DNA of 64,000 nucleotides from Roseateles_E sp005503085. Lineage in GTDB: Bacteria; Pseudomonadota; Gammaproteobacteria; Burkholderiales; Burkholderiaceae_C. Shown in pieces: positions 13,501 to 20,418 of the stretch. Each line of letters starts with the position of its first letter. The stretch's first letter is position 1. The notes below the pieces were generated by a model. The model was given only the letters and a program-made list of their open reading frames with translations, searched no databases and was not told the origin of the DNA. The stretch is taken from positions 1 to 64,000 of the forward strand of contig NZ_JAQOWX010000011.1 of the NCBI RefSeq assembly GCF_028462495.1. The letters are read 5' to 3'. A program made the translations under genes and the position numbers.

Positions 13501-16336
13501 GCGCCGCCGCGGAATGCAGCAGCGGCTCGACCTCAGGCTCGGGCTCGCCCAGATCCAGGCGCAGCTCGAACTCGGGCAGCTCGATGGTCGGCGCGGCGCT
13601 CGGCGCGGTCGGCGGCAGCAGATCCAGCACAAAGCCGGCATCGTCGGCAAGCACCTCGGGCACGGGCAGGGCCTCCTGCTCGGGCAAGGGTTCCGGTTCC
13701 GGTTCCGGTTCCGGCTCCGGCTCCGGTTCCGGTTCCGACTCGGGCTCGACAGCCTGAGCCAGCTCCGGCTCGGCCGGCAACTCGGGCTCGCTGCTCAGCG
13801 GCACCGCCCCCGAGCTCGGCCAATCCAGCGGCAGCACGCGGCCTTCCAGGCGCAGCGCATCGGCGCTGTTGCGCAGCCCGTCGGGCTGGTGCGGGCCGGG
13901 CCGGCGGCTGGTGATGGCTTCGCACCAGTCGGCCAGATAGTCCAGCGCCTCGGCGGTGAAGGCCAGCAGCGCCGGGTCGGCGCCGGTCTGCTCGCCGATG
14001 CGGGTGTTGTAGAGCTGTTCGCAGGCCCAGGCACCTTCGCCGAAGGCGTTCAGCCCGACCATGCGCGAGCTGCCCTTGAGCGTGTGGAAGGCCCGTCGCA
14101 CCGTGGTCAGCTGCTCGACATCGTGGTGGTCCTGCTCCAGCAGCGCCAAGGCCTCGCGGGCATTGGCGATCACCTCCTCGGCTTCCTCCAGGAAGATGGG
14201 CAGCATGTCCTCGTCGAGCTGCGGTGACGCGCTGACCGGCGCGGCGACCGGCACGGCGGCCGGCGCATGCGCTTCGAGGAACTGGTTGAGCGATTGCGCG
14301 GCCTGGGCCAGCGCGGTGTCGAGCTCTTCGTCCGCCAACGGGGCCAGGTCTTGCGCCGACGGGTCCAGCGGCAGCGGCAGGGTCGGCAGGGCCTCGTCGA
14401 GCAGGCGCTGGGCCGATTGCGCAGCATGGGCCAAGCCCGGTTCGTCGGCGGCGCGGGCCTGCTGCGACAGCCGCTCGAGATCGCGCGCCAGCTCCTCGGC
14501 CGGACGCTCGCCATCGGCCGCAGCCTGGGCCGCCGCCTGCACCTGGCTCAGCAGGCTCGGTTCGGCAGCGCTGTCCAGCGGCGGCAGACTCACCGCATCG
14601 CTGCGCCGGCCCATCACCGCATCGAGCCGGCCCGTGGCCTCGTCGAAATGGAACATGCGCTTGGCCAGCTGGGGCTGGACGCTGAGCATGTCAATCATGA
14701 AACCCAAAGCGCCCAGATTGTTGGCCAGGCGCTCGAACAGCTCGCGCGGGCCGGCCAGCTCGGGATCGACCTCGGTATTGGCCAGCGCATCGACCTCGTC
14801 GCGCATGCGCACGGTGGCTTGGGCCGCCTGGTCCAGGCCCAGCACGGTCAGCACGCCGCGCATGGTCTGCAGCTGGCCCGGCACCGGGATCAGCACTTGG
14901 CGCTGGCTCGGATTGCGGAAGTACTCGTCGGCCAGGCGCTCGACCTCGGACAGGCTGGCGCGCAACTCGTGCACGACGCTGCCCAGCGTCTGGCGATCCG
15001 AGACGCGGCGGTACAGATCCTCCATCCAGGCTTCCAGCGGCGCCGGCGGCTCGCCATGCGAGACCGCCTCGACCCGCTGCGCCAGCCGGCGCACGCGCTC
15101 GGCTTGCTCGGGCTGGTCGAAGGCCGCATCGTCCAGCGCCGCCTCGACGTAAAGCAGACCGGTGGCCACTTCCATCGCCAGATCGGGCTTGGGCGGCTGG
15201 TTGGAACGCAGCGTCGCGACGACCGCGCGCTGCAGCGTCTCGCCCAGCACCTCGCCGCTGGGGAAGAGTCGGCCCAGCGATTCGTTCAGGCCGGCGAACT
15301 GTTCGTCCAGGCCGGCCAGACGGTGGGTCTCGCCCTCGGCCGCCGAGGACCAGCTTTCCTTGGCCTGGCTGACACGCCGGCGCGCCTGCGAGACCCAGGC
15401 CGGGTCGATGCGACCCAGCGAATCGTCCTCGTAATTGCCGCCGGACTCCTCGCCCAGGCCATAAGCCTCGCGCACCGCCATCAGCCGCGCTGCGGCGGGG
15501 TCGGGGCGCGCCTGGGCGCAGAAGAACAACAGGTCATGGGCCAGGCGCTGCGAGGCCGCCGCGCCGCCGGCACGCAGCTGCGACAACAGGCGCGAGCCCA
15601 GCCGCTTGGCATAGGTATCGGGGTTGAGCAGACCCAGTGCCTGGGCCTGGTATTGGGCCGCCGCCAACTGCCACAAGGTGCGCGCCTGCGCGCCGGCCAG
15701 TCCGGCCGCCAATCCGGCGCACAGATCGCTGAGCAGGCCCGCATGCTCGGGCCGCGGTGAGCGCATCTGCTTGAGCAAGCTGGCCTCGAAGGCGCGGCGC
15801 ACGGCCTCCGGTGCCAACGGCTTGGCCACCGGGTCGACCGGCAGATCGCGCCAGGCGAACTCCTGCGGCCACAGATCGGCCGGATGGATGCGCTCGGCGC
15901 CGTTGAGCGTCTGCAGCTCGCGGTAAGGCGGGAACAGCGCCAGGCTGGAGGTCTTGTTGCCGGCCAGCAGACGGGCCACAAAAGACAGCAGCGCAAAGTC
16001 GGCGCGCTCGATGATCTCAACCGTCGCCAGATCGATGTTCAGCGGCTGCTGGGCCAGGTTCTGCACCGCCGTCTCGGCGGCGCGCAGCACCGTGGCGCCG
16101 CCGGGCAGGCCCACCAGCACCAGCACGCCGGCGACCTGGTGCAGCTGCGCGGCGGCCGCCAGCAGCGGCGGGCTGGCCGGCGCGTCGATGCCCAGTACCG
16201 AGACCCTGCCATCGGCCTCGCGCAGGAAGCGGCGCAGCGTCTTGTGAACCGACTCGAGCGAGCGGCGCAGCTCTTCCTGCACCCAGGCCAGCGGGCTGAG
16301 ATCGGGCGGAAACTCGGAATCGCGCGGGAGGTCCAT
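10535..16336 (-). CDS. chpA: ChpA/PilL-type hybrid CheA kinase of type IV pilus chemosensory system
   Basis: 1933-residue cytoplasmic kinase. Phosphotransfer (Hpt) modules: LHQVAGVLVLVGL near residue 66, a His-less one (QLQTMRGVLTVLGL near 480), FHTLKGSSRMVG with His751, LAHALAGNAATVG near 1020, and LHTFKGGARLSG near 1187. Next come a Pro/Glu-rich linker, the CheA dimer/ATPase part (N-box HLLRNSLSHGIE, then DDGAGLN and GRGVGMDVV), a CheW-like domain, and a C-terminal receiver (LVVDDSLT, LSDIEMPRMDG, GKPYDEE). Phosphate would pass to PilG and PilH to steer pilus extension and retraction. It ends the pilGHIJ run on the same strand, 39 bases after pilJ. Pseudomonas ChpA has a comparable array with some His-replaced modules. 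Confidence 0.93.
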   Translation of the reverse strand: MDLPRDSEFPPDLSPLAWVQEELRRSLESVHKTLRRFLREADGRVSVLGIDAPASPPLLAAAAQLHQVAGVLVLVGLPGGATVLRAAETAVQNLAQQPLNIDLATVEIIERADFALLSFVARLLAGNKTSSLALFPPYRELQTLNGAERIHPADLWPQEFAWRDLPVDPVAKPLAPEAVRRAFEASLLKQMRSPRPEHAGLLSDLCAGLAAGLAGAQARTLWQLAAAQYQAQALGLLNPDTYAKRLGSRLLSQLRAGGAAASQRLAHDLLFFCAQARPDPAAARLMAVREAYGLGEESGGNYEDDSLGRIDPAWVSQARRRVSQAKESWSSAAEGETHRLAGLDEQFAGLNESLGRLFPSGEVLGETLQRAVVATLRSNQPPKPDLAMEVATGLLYVEAALDDAAFDQPEQAERVRRLAQRVEAVSHGEPPAPLEAWMEDLYRRVSDRQTLGSVVHELRASLSEVERLADEYFRNPSQRQVLIPVPGQLQTMRGVLTVLGLDQAAQATVRMRDEVDALANTEVDPELAGPRELFERLANNLGALGFMIDMLSVQPQLAKRMFHFDEATGRLDAVMGRRSDAVSLPPLDSAAEPSLLSQVQAAAQAAADGERPAEELARDLERLSQQARAADEPGLAHAAQSAQRLLDEALPTLPLPLDPSAQDLAPLADEELDTALAQAAQSLNQFLEAHAPAAVPVAAPVSASPQLDEDMLPIFLEEAEEVIANAREALALLEQDHHDVEQLTTVRRAFHTLKGSSRMVGLNAFGEGAWACEQLYNTRIGEQTGADPALLAFTAEALDYLADWCEAITSRRPGPHQPDGLRNSADALRLEGRVLPLDWPSSGAVPLSSEPELPAEPELAQAVEPESEPEPEPEPEPEPEPEPLPEQEALPVPEVLADDAGFVLDLLPPTAPSAAPTIELPEFELRLDLGEPEPEVEPLLHSAAAPLLELVPPPVPPALPEPIEEIEAEAEDSVKVIGPLRISITLFNIFLNEADELSRRLSTVLAEWALELAVPVPADAEALAHALAGNAATVGFEDLSALARALEHALGRAAQAGSYEAQDAELFVGAADELRRLLHQFAAGFLKTVEGDLLARLHDYQPAPVELVDSGVMGLEPPHDFAARAELAAKDAAGFVGGQPDDIDAELFPIFEEEAQDLLEQLHASLRDWLASPQSRARADACMRSLHTFKGGARLSGAMGLGEQAHKLESSVEALLGQSELDGGDLRELQSQADALEASFEQLRRRLKQGPAEAPLQELAQVPAPEAEPAVVVPVAAVVEDDAVVVAEEPLTLDAGPQIDWSRFGRGSQAGAEEAAAVSAQPLVRVRGALLERMATQAGEVSIRRARLESELAQMKSALLDLDDNLDRLRSQLRELEVQAEGQMGSQQEAAKLAGRDFDPLEFDRYTRFQELTRMLAESVNDVATVQRSLQRNVQLGEDELAGQSRLTRELQDDLLRTRMVEFDASLAERLHRVVRQAARESGKQATLTIVGGHIELDRSVLERLTGAFEHLLRNSLSHGIETPEARVAAGKPESGTITLRLAQEGNEVLLAFSDDGAGLNLARIRERGEMLGLIAQGAELEDSALMELIFAPGFSTASEVTELAGRGVGMDVVRAEVSTLGGYVDIHSTPGQGAGFDLRVPLTTALTQVVLLRYGEHKVAVPAALMESVQRLPLDKVEQAYDNASLQHGDTTLPFYWLGGLMKHSGRGVLLGRTLPVVFIKSAHQRLALHVDEVLGNQEVVIKNLGPQLSGVPGLAGISLLASGDVALIYNPVALAHWYGPAAQSHAQQAAVSAASPLDAPEVLAPLVLVVDDSLTVRRVTQRLLEREGYRVQLAKDGMDAMEKLSGDELPAVVLSDIEMPRMDGFDLVRNMRADARLAGLPVIMITSRIAQKHKDYAQELGVDHYLGKPYDEELLLDLIGRYTSSQIAVTQ
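13691..13738 (-). repeat. hexanucleotide tandem repeat inside chpA
   Basis: Eight copies of a 6-base unit (TTCCGG, with CTCCGG variants at units 5-6 and one base changed in the last). Read on the minus strand they encode a run of alternating Glu and Pro in the linker after the second Hpt block. Because the unit is 6 bases, copy-number change would lengthen or shorten the linker by two residues without breaking the frame. Confidence 0.9.
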
Positions 16337-16375
16337 GCTTGCCTTGTCGTCTATGCTGGGGCGGCGCTCAGGCGC

Positions 16376-18643
16376 TCAACCAATCTTGAAGCGGGACACC
16401 GAAGCGCGCAGAGCCTCGGCCGACCGCGACAGCTCATGCACCATCTGGGCGGTCGAGCGCGTGCCCTCGCCGGTCTGTTCGGTCACGGCAAAGATGTGCT
16501 GGATATTGGCGGCCACCTCGTTGGCGGCGCGCGCCTCGCTGAGCGCCTGCGTCGAGATCTGCGCGATCAGCTGGTCCAGGCGGCGCGACACCGTGTCGAT
16601 CTCTTCCAGTGCCGAGCCGGCCGCATCCGACAGTTTCGTCCCCTGCACCACACCGACGGTGGAGCGCTCCATCGCGGCCACCGCATCCTGGGTGTCGGTC
16701 TGAATCGTCTTGACCAGCGCGGCAATCCGGCGCGTCGCATCGCCGGAGCGCTCGGCCAGGCGCTGCACTTCCTCGGCCACCACCGAGAAGCCGCGACCGG
16801 CCTCGCCGGCCGAGGCGGCCTGGATCGCGGCGTTCAGCGCCAGCACATTGGTTTGCTCGGTAATGTCCGAGATCAGCTCGGTGATCTCGCCGATCTCCTG
16901 CGAGCTTTCGCCCAGGCGCTTGATGCGCTTGGAGGTTTCCTGGATCGACTCGCGGATCGAGTTCATGCCGCCGATATTGTTCTGCACCGCCTCGCGGCCG
17001 GTCTCGGCCGCCTGGCGCGACTGGCGCGCCACCTCGGCGGTCTGCTGGGCCTGGGCGCTCACCTCATTGATGCGGCCGGCCATCTGCAGCACGGCCTCGC
17101 CGGTGGCGCGGATCTCGTGCAGCTGTTCGGTCGAGGCGGCCAGCAGCTCGGTCGAGGTCTGGTCGACCTGGCCGGTGGTGTCGGTCACGCGGGCGGCCGT
17201 GCTCTGCACCTGGCTGACCAGGCTGCGCAGCTCTTCCACCGTGTAGTTCACCGAGTCGGCGATCGCGCCGGTGATGTCCTCGGTCACAGTGGCCTGCTGG
17301 GTCAGATCGCCCTCGGCCACCGCCTGCAGCTCGTTCATCAAACGCAAAATCGCTGCCTGGTTGGCGTCGTTGACGCGCTTGGCTTCCTGTTCCTGGGCCT
17401 CGGCTTCGCGCTTCTGCGCCTCGGCCATCGCCGCACGCTGGGCCTGGCCGGACACATAAAGCCGCAGGAAACCGAGCGCACCGACCACCAGCGCGGCCAG
17501 CGAGGCCAGCAGCAGCAGGCCGCTCCACCAGGTGATGCCGCCACCGCCTTCCAGCTCGGCGGCGATCTGCTCCAGGCTGCGGCGCACCGGCTCGCTGTCG
17601 GCCAGGATGCTGGACTGGGCCTCACGGGCCGACACCAGGCCCTGCAGATTCGACAGAATCGCGGCCGCCTGGGTGCGGGTGTCCTCGTACTGCTTGAGCA
17701 GGGTGTTCAGACGTTCGCGCAGCTCCGGGTCGCGGGCGCCGGGCAGGCGCAGCTCGGGGTTGCCCTTGAGCAGGCCCTCGGTGATCTCCTTGAAGGTGTT
17801 CAAGTCCTTGCCGAGCAGGAACACCGCCTCGGGGCTGACGCCTTCCTGGGTCAGGAACTCGTTGGCGCTCTTGCCGATGCGCTGGGTCAGCATCACCAGC
17901 TGGCCCACGGCCGAGATCTCGCCCAGCGAGGCGCCCTGCTGCAGCGACAGCGAGGCGACGGCCTCGGCGCTCTCCAGCAGGTCGGAACTCTGGCGGTTGA
18001 TGCTGCGCAAGGCCTGACCCACCTGGGTCAGCACCTTCTCCTGGGCCAGCACCACCTTGCCGTTCTTGTCGGCACGGGTGATCAGCGGCTCGACCTCGTC
18101 CAGGCCTTGCTGGACCGCCGCCTGGCCCTGCGCGCCCTCGCGCAGCTGGGGCACGATGCCGGTCAGCACGCCGACGCTCTCGCGCAGCTCGCCGAAGGCC
18201 GCCGCATTGCCGACCAGGGCCGAGGACACCGACTTGGCCATGCGCTGCGACTGCATCAGCGCCTGGCCGGTGGCGCGCACCTGGGCCGAGGTGCGGTTGG
18301 CGTTGACCAGAATCAGGCTGACGCTGGCCGCCGTGCCGATCAGGCCGAAGGCCACCAGCGCCGTCAGCAGCGCCTGGCGCCCGCTCTTGGCCGCCGGGGC
18401 GAAGGCCGCCGCCGCGCCGCCTTCGGCCGCGACGGTGCTGGCAAAGGCGCTGCTGGTCTCGGGGAACTCGGTGCCGGCCAGCTCGGTCGGCACGGCCTCG
18501 GAAATGATGGAGGACTCGGAGCGCGGCGGCTCGCTGAGCGGCCCGCTGAGCGTGCCCAGAGGCATGGCGGCCGAGTGCGAAGACCCGGCGGACGTGGCGT
18601 CCTCGGTCTTGCCCAGATTCTTGATCTTGTCCAGGAAGCTCAT
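16376..18643 (-). CDS. pilJ: PilJ, methyl-accepting chemoreceptor of the pilus system
   Basis: 755 residues. A cytoplasmic low-complexity head of about 85 residues precedes TM1 (about 90-112). A periplasmic PilJ-type sensor region with two helical modules (SQRMAKSV and TQRIGKSANEF, the duplicated motif of this family) comes next. TM2 (about 350-372), a HAMP-like stretch and a methyl-accepting signalling domain follow, with hairpin tip LNAAIQAASAGEAGRGFSVV. It should relay surface or pilin contact to ChpA through PilI. GAGGGTGAG just upstream of ATG 18643 supports the start. The N-terminal head is longer than in Pseudomonas PilJ. Confidence 0.95.
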   Translation of the reverse strand: MSFLDKIKNLGKTEDATSAGSSHSAAMPLGTLSGPLSEPPRSESSIISEAVPTELAGTEFPETSSAFASTVAAEGGAAAAFAPAAKSGRQALLTALVAFGLIGTAASVSLILVNANRTSAQVRATGQALMQSQRMAKSVSSALVGNAAAFGELRESVGVLTGIVPQLREGAQGQAAVQQGLDEVEPLITRADKNGKVVLAQEKVLTQVGQALRSINRQSSDLLESAEAVASLSLQQGASLGEISAVGQLVMLTQRIGKSANEFLTQEGVSPEAVFLLGKDLNTFKEITEGLLKGNPELRLPGARDPELRERLNTLLKQYEDTRTQAAAILSNLQGLVSAREAQSSILADSEPVRRSLEQIAAELEGGGGITWWSGLLLLASLAALVVGALGFLRLYVSGQAQRAAMAEAQKREAEAQEQEAKRVNDANQAAILRLMNELQAVAEGDLTQQATVTEDITGAIADSVNYTVEELRSLVSQVQSTAARVTDTTGQVDQTSTELLAASTEQLHEIRATGEAVLQMAGRINEVSAQAQQTAEVARQSRQAAETGREAVQNNIGGMNSIRESIQETSKRIKRLGESSQEIGEITELISDITEQTNVLALNAAIQAASAGEAGRGFSVVAEEVQRLAERSGDATRRIAALVKTIQTDTQDAVAAMERSTVGVVQGTKLSDAAGSALEEIDTVSRRLDQLIAQISTQALSEARAANEVAANIQHIFAVTEQTGEGTRSTAQMVHELSRSAEALRASVSRFKIG

Positions 18644-18692
18644 CTCACCCTCGTGAAGTCGGTGGTTGACAGCGGCCGCTCAGGCGACACGC

Positions 18693-19214
18693 TCAGGCCA
18701 CAATCCGAAGAAACTGCTCGTGTCTGGCCAGCGCTTCCAGGTCTATCACCTGCCAGCGACGGCCGTCTTGATCTCGCATCACCCCGCCCGCAAAACGCGG
18801 CTGCGGCGTCGCCGCATCGGCTGTCTCGGCCTGCATTGCGCCGCGCAGGCCCAGCAGGCGGTCGACCATCAGCGCGCAGTTGATGCCCAGATCGGGGTTG
18901 ATCGCGATCAGCCGCGCCCCTTCCGACCGTGTCACCGCCGCCGCATCCCGCAGGCCCAAAAAGGCCGCCAGATCGACCACCGTGTGCAGGCCGCCGCGCA
19001 GATTGGCCACGCCCAGCAGCCAGGGCTGGGCATAGGGCACGGTCTGCAGGGGCACCGGCGTGAAGATCTCGGAGGCCTGCAGCAGCGAGAACAGCAGTGG
19101 CATGCCGGCGCACTCGACCGCCAGCCAGTTCGCCTGCTGCGGCTGCTCGCGCGCGGCCTGCATGCGCTGCGCGAGGCGTTGCTGGAGTTCGCGCAGGGCT
19201 TGCTTATTGCTCAT
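18693..19214 (-). CDS. pilI: PilI, CheW-like adaptor
   Basis: 173-residue CheW-domain protein that couples PilJ to the ChpA kinase. Recognisable parts are PLQTVPYAQPWLLGVANLRGGLHTVVDLAAFLG, the central CheW strand set, and INCALMVDRLLGLRG; the end is WQVIDLEALARHEQFLRIVA. A predicted N-terminal helix (QALRELQQRLAQRMQAAREQ) precedes the domain. It begins 6 bases after the pilH stop and ends 49 bases before pilJ, so it sits inside one operon. Confidence 0.92.
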   Translation of the reverse strand: MSNKQALRELQQRLAQRMQAAREQPQQANWLAVECAGMPLLFSLLQASEIFTPVPLQTVPYAQPWLLGVANLRGGLHTVVDLAAFLGLRDAAAVTRSEGARLIAINPDLGINCALMVDRLLGLRGAMQAETADAATPQPRFAGGVMRDQDGRRWQVIDLEALARHEQFLRIVA

Positions 19215-19220
19215 ACGCGC

Positions 19221-19586
19221 TCAGCCGAGTGCTTTGATCTTGGCCAGCAACTCCTCGGCCTTGACCGGCTTGACCACATAGTCACGCGCGCCCTGGCGCA
19301 TGCCCCAGACCTTGTCGGTCTCCTGATTCTTGCTGGTGCACATGATCACCGGCACATCGGCGAAACGCTCGTCGCGGGTGATCGCGCGGGTCAGCTGGAA
19401 GCCGTTCTGGCCCGGCATCACGACGTCCATCAGGATCAGATCGGGCTTTTCCTCGGCCAGGCGTTTCATCGCCTCCTCGCCGTTCTCGGCGGTGCGCACC
19501 TCGTAACCGCGCTTGAGCAGCATCTCGCTGAGATGGTGCAACTCGGTCTTGGAATCATCCACCAGCAATATCTTCTGGATAGGCAT
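19221..19586 (-). CDS. pilH: PilH, CheY-like single-domain response regulator
   Basis: 121-residue receiver. Acidic pocket VDDSK (Asp10-Asp11), phosphoacceptor Asp54 (LILMDVVMPGQNG), Thr/Ser at MCTSK, and Lys at VVKPVKAEE. In the Pil-Chp system PilH is linked to pilus retraction or acts as a phosphate sink. The Shine-Dalgarno AGGAG lies 6-7 bases before ATG 19586. The sequence GMRQGARDYVVKPV is characteristic of PilH as opposed to PilG. Confidence 0.93.
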   Translation of the reverse strand: MPIQKILLVDDSKTELHHLSEMLLKRGYEVRTAENGEEAMKRLAEEKPDLILMDVVMPGQNGFQLTRAITRDERFADVPVIMCTSKNQETDKVWGMRQGARDYVVKPVKAEELLAKIKALG

Positions 19587-19636
19587 CTCGTGCTCCTCGC
19601 GCTGCCTCTAAAGGGCATCCCTGTGGATTGAAGAAC

Positions 19637-20044
19637 TCAGCCGGCGCGACGGTGCTGCTGCACCGCCTGCAAAAGCTGATCCTTGGTGAAGGGTTTGGTC
19701 AGATAGTCTTGCGAGCCCACCATGCGGCCTCGCGCCTTGTCGAACAGGCCGTCCTTGCTCGACAGCATGATGACAGGCACGCCGGCAAACAGGGGATTGC
19801 GCTTGATGATGGCGCAGGTCTGGTAGCCATCCAGGCGCGGCATCAGGATGTCGCAGAACACCAGATCGGGTTGGTAGTCGCTGAGCTTGGACAGCGCGTC
19901 AAAGCCATCTTCCGCCAGCACCACCTGGTGGCCGGCCTGCTTCAGAAAAATCTCGGCGCTGCGGCGTATCGTGTTGCTGTCATCGATGACCAGCACCTTG
20001 GAGATTACGCCCGCGCTCATGCCTGCCGGTGCCTGCGAGTCCAA
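19637..20044 (-). CDS. pilG: PilG, CheY-like response regulator (TTG start)
   Basis: 135-residue receiver domain with VIDDSNT (Asp21-Asp22), phosphoacceptor Asp65 (LVFCDILMPRLDG), LSSKDG and LTKPF. PilG is linked to pilus extension and, in Pseudomonas, to cAMP production. Two starts are possible. TTG 20042-20044 has AGGAG (20052-20056 on the plus strand as CTCCT) at the ideal 7-base spacing; ATG 20018-20020 lacks one. I prefer the TTG, which adds eight residues (MDSQAPAG). It is the first chemosensory gene of the operon and follows rubredoxin by 37 bases. Confidence 0.93.
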   Translation of the reverse strand: MDSQAPAGMSAGVISKVLVIDDSNTIRRSAEIFLKQAGHQVVLAEDGFDALSKLSDYQPDLVFCDILMPRLDGYQTCAIIKRNPLFAGVPVIMLSSKDGLFDKARGRMVGSQDYLTKPFTKDQLLQAVQQHRRAG

Positions 20045-20051
20045 TGAATTT

Positions 20052-20056
20052 CTCCT
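20052..20056 (-). promoter_or_regulatory. Shine-Dalgarno deciding the pilG TTG start
   Basis: Reads AGGAG on the minus strand, 7 bases before TTG 20044. The competing in-frame ATG 20020 has no comparable site. Confidence 0.7.
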
Positions 20057-20081
20057 AAAGCGAGGCCATGCCGTCGATCAA

Positions 20082-20255
20082 CTAGATACGCACCATCTCG
20101 AAGTCTTCCTTGCGAGCGCCGCATTCGGGGCAGGTCCAGTTCATGTCCACATCGGCCCAGGCGGTGCCCGGCGCAATGCCATGCTCCGGATCGCCGGCGG
20201 CTTCGTCATAGATCCAGCCACAGATCAGGCACATCCAGGTACTTGCTTCGGTCAC
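20082..20255 (-). CDS. rubredoxin
   Basis: 57-residue electron-transfer protein with one Fe(Cys)4 centre. It begins VTEASTWMCLICGWIYDEA and ends NWTCPECGARKEDFEMVRI, so both CxxC pairs (CLIC and CPEC) are present, with GDPEHGIAPGTAW in the middle. The start is GTG 20253-20255, as no ATG fits the frame upstream. It lies directly ahead of pilG on the minus strand and divergent from thiD; this arrangement is common in Burkholderiales and probably means a shared transcript. It may serve an oxidoreductase elsewhere in the genome. Confidence 0.94.
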   Translation of the reverse strand: MTEASTWMCLICGWIYDEAAGDPEHGIAPGTAWADVDMNWTCPECGARKEDFEMVRI

Positions 20256-20273
20256 GGTGGGATCGCTTGCTCA

Positions 20274-20293
20274 CTACAATGCGAAGATTGTAG
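20274..20293. promoter_or_regulatory. symmetrical divergent promoter element (rubredoxin/thiD)
   Basis: CTACAAT, GCGAAG, ATTGTAG: 7-bp arms around a 6-base loop. TACAAT, a good -10 box, appears on both strands here, facing thiD on plus and rubredoxin-pil on minus. Clear -35 boxes are not visible at 17 bases. Confidence 0.45.
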
Positions 20294-20381
20294 CCAGCCC
20301 GACTTTGCCCCCCATGGGCAGAGTAGGCACGGATGCAACAGCCATTTCGATGCTTAGCGGTGCTTAGTCACGCATTGTTTG

Positions 20382-20400
20382 GGTCCCTGGTAACAGGACC
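20382..20400 (+). promoter_or_regulatory. leader hairpin before thiD
   Basis: A stem of seven pairs with one bulged C and loop GTAA, ending 18 bases before the thiD ATG, followed by TTT. A direct repeat TGCTTAG...TGCTTAG lies just upstream (20351-20367). It could affect thiD translation; it does not resemble the conserved TPP riboswitch core. Confidence 0.3.
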
Positions 20401-20418
20401 TTTCATCCCTTCCTGACC

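Noticed and set aside
13691..13738. Classical on/off phase variation by the repeat
   Set aside because: The unit is six bases, so slippage cannot shift the frame; only length variation is possible.
15884..18883. 999-codon open frame on the plus strand
   Set aside because: Lies antisense to chpA and pilJ, which have clear domain matches; long opposite-strand frames are normal at this GC content.
20256..20418. TPP riboswitch upstream of thiD
   Set aside because: The conserved THI-box core is not present; only a short hairpin and direct repeat are seen.
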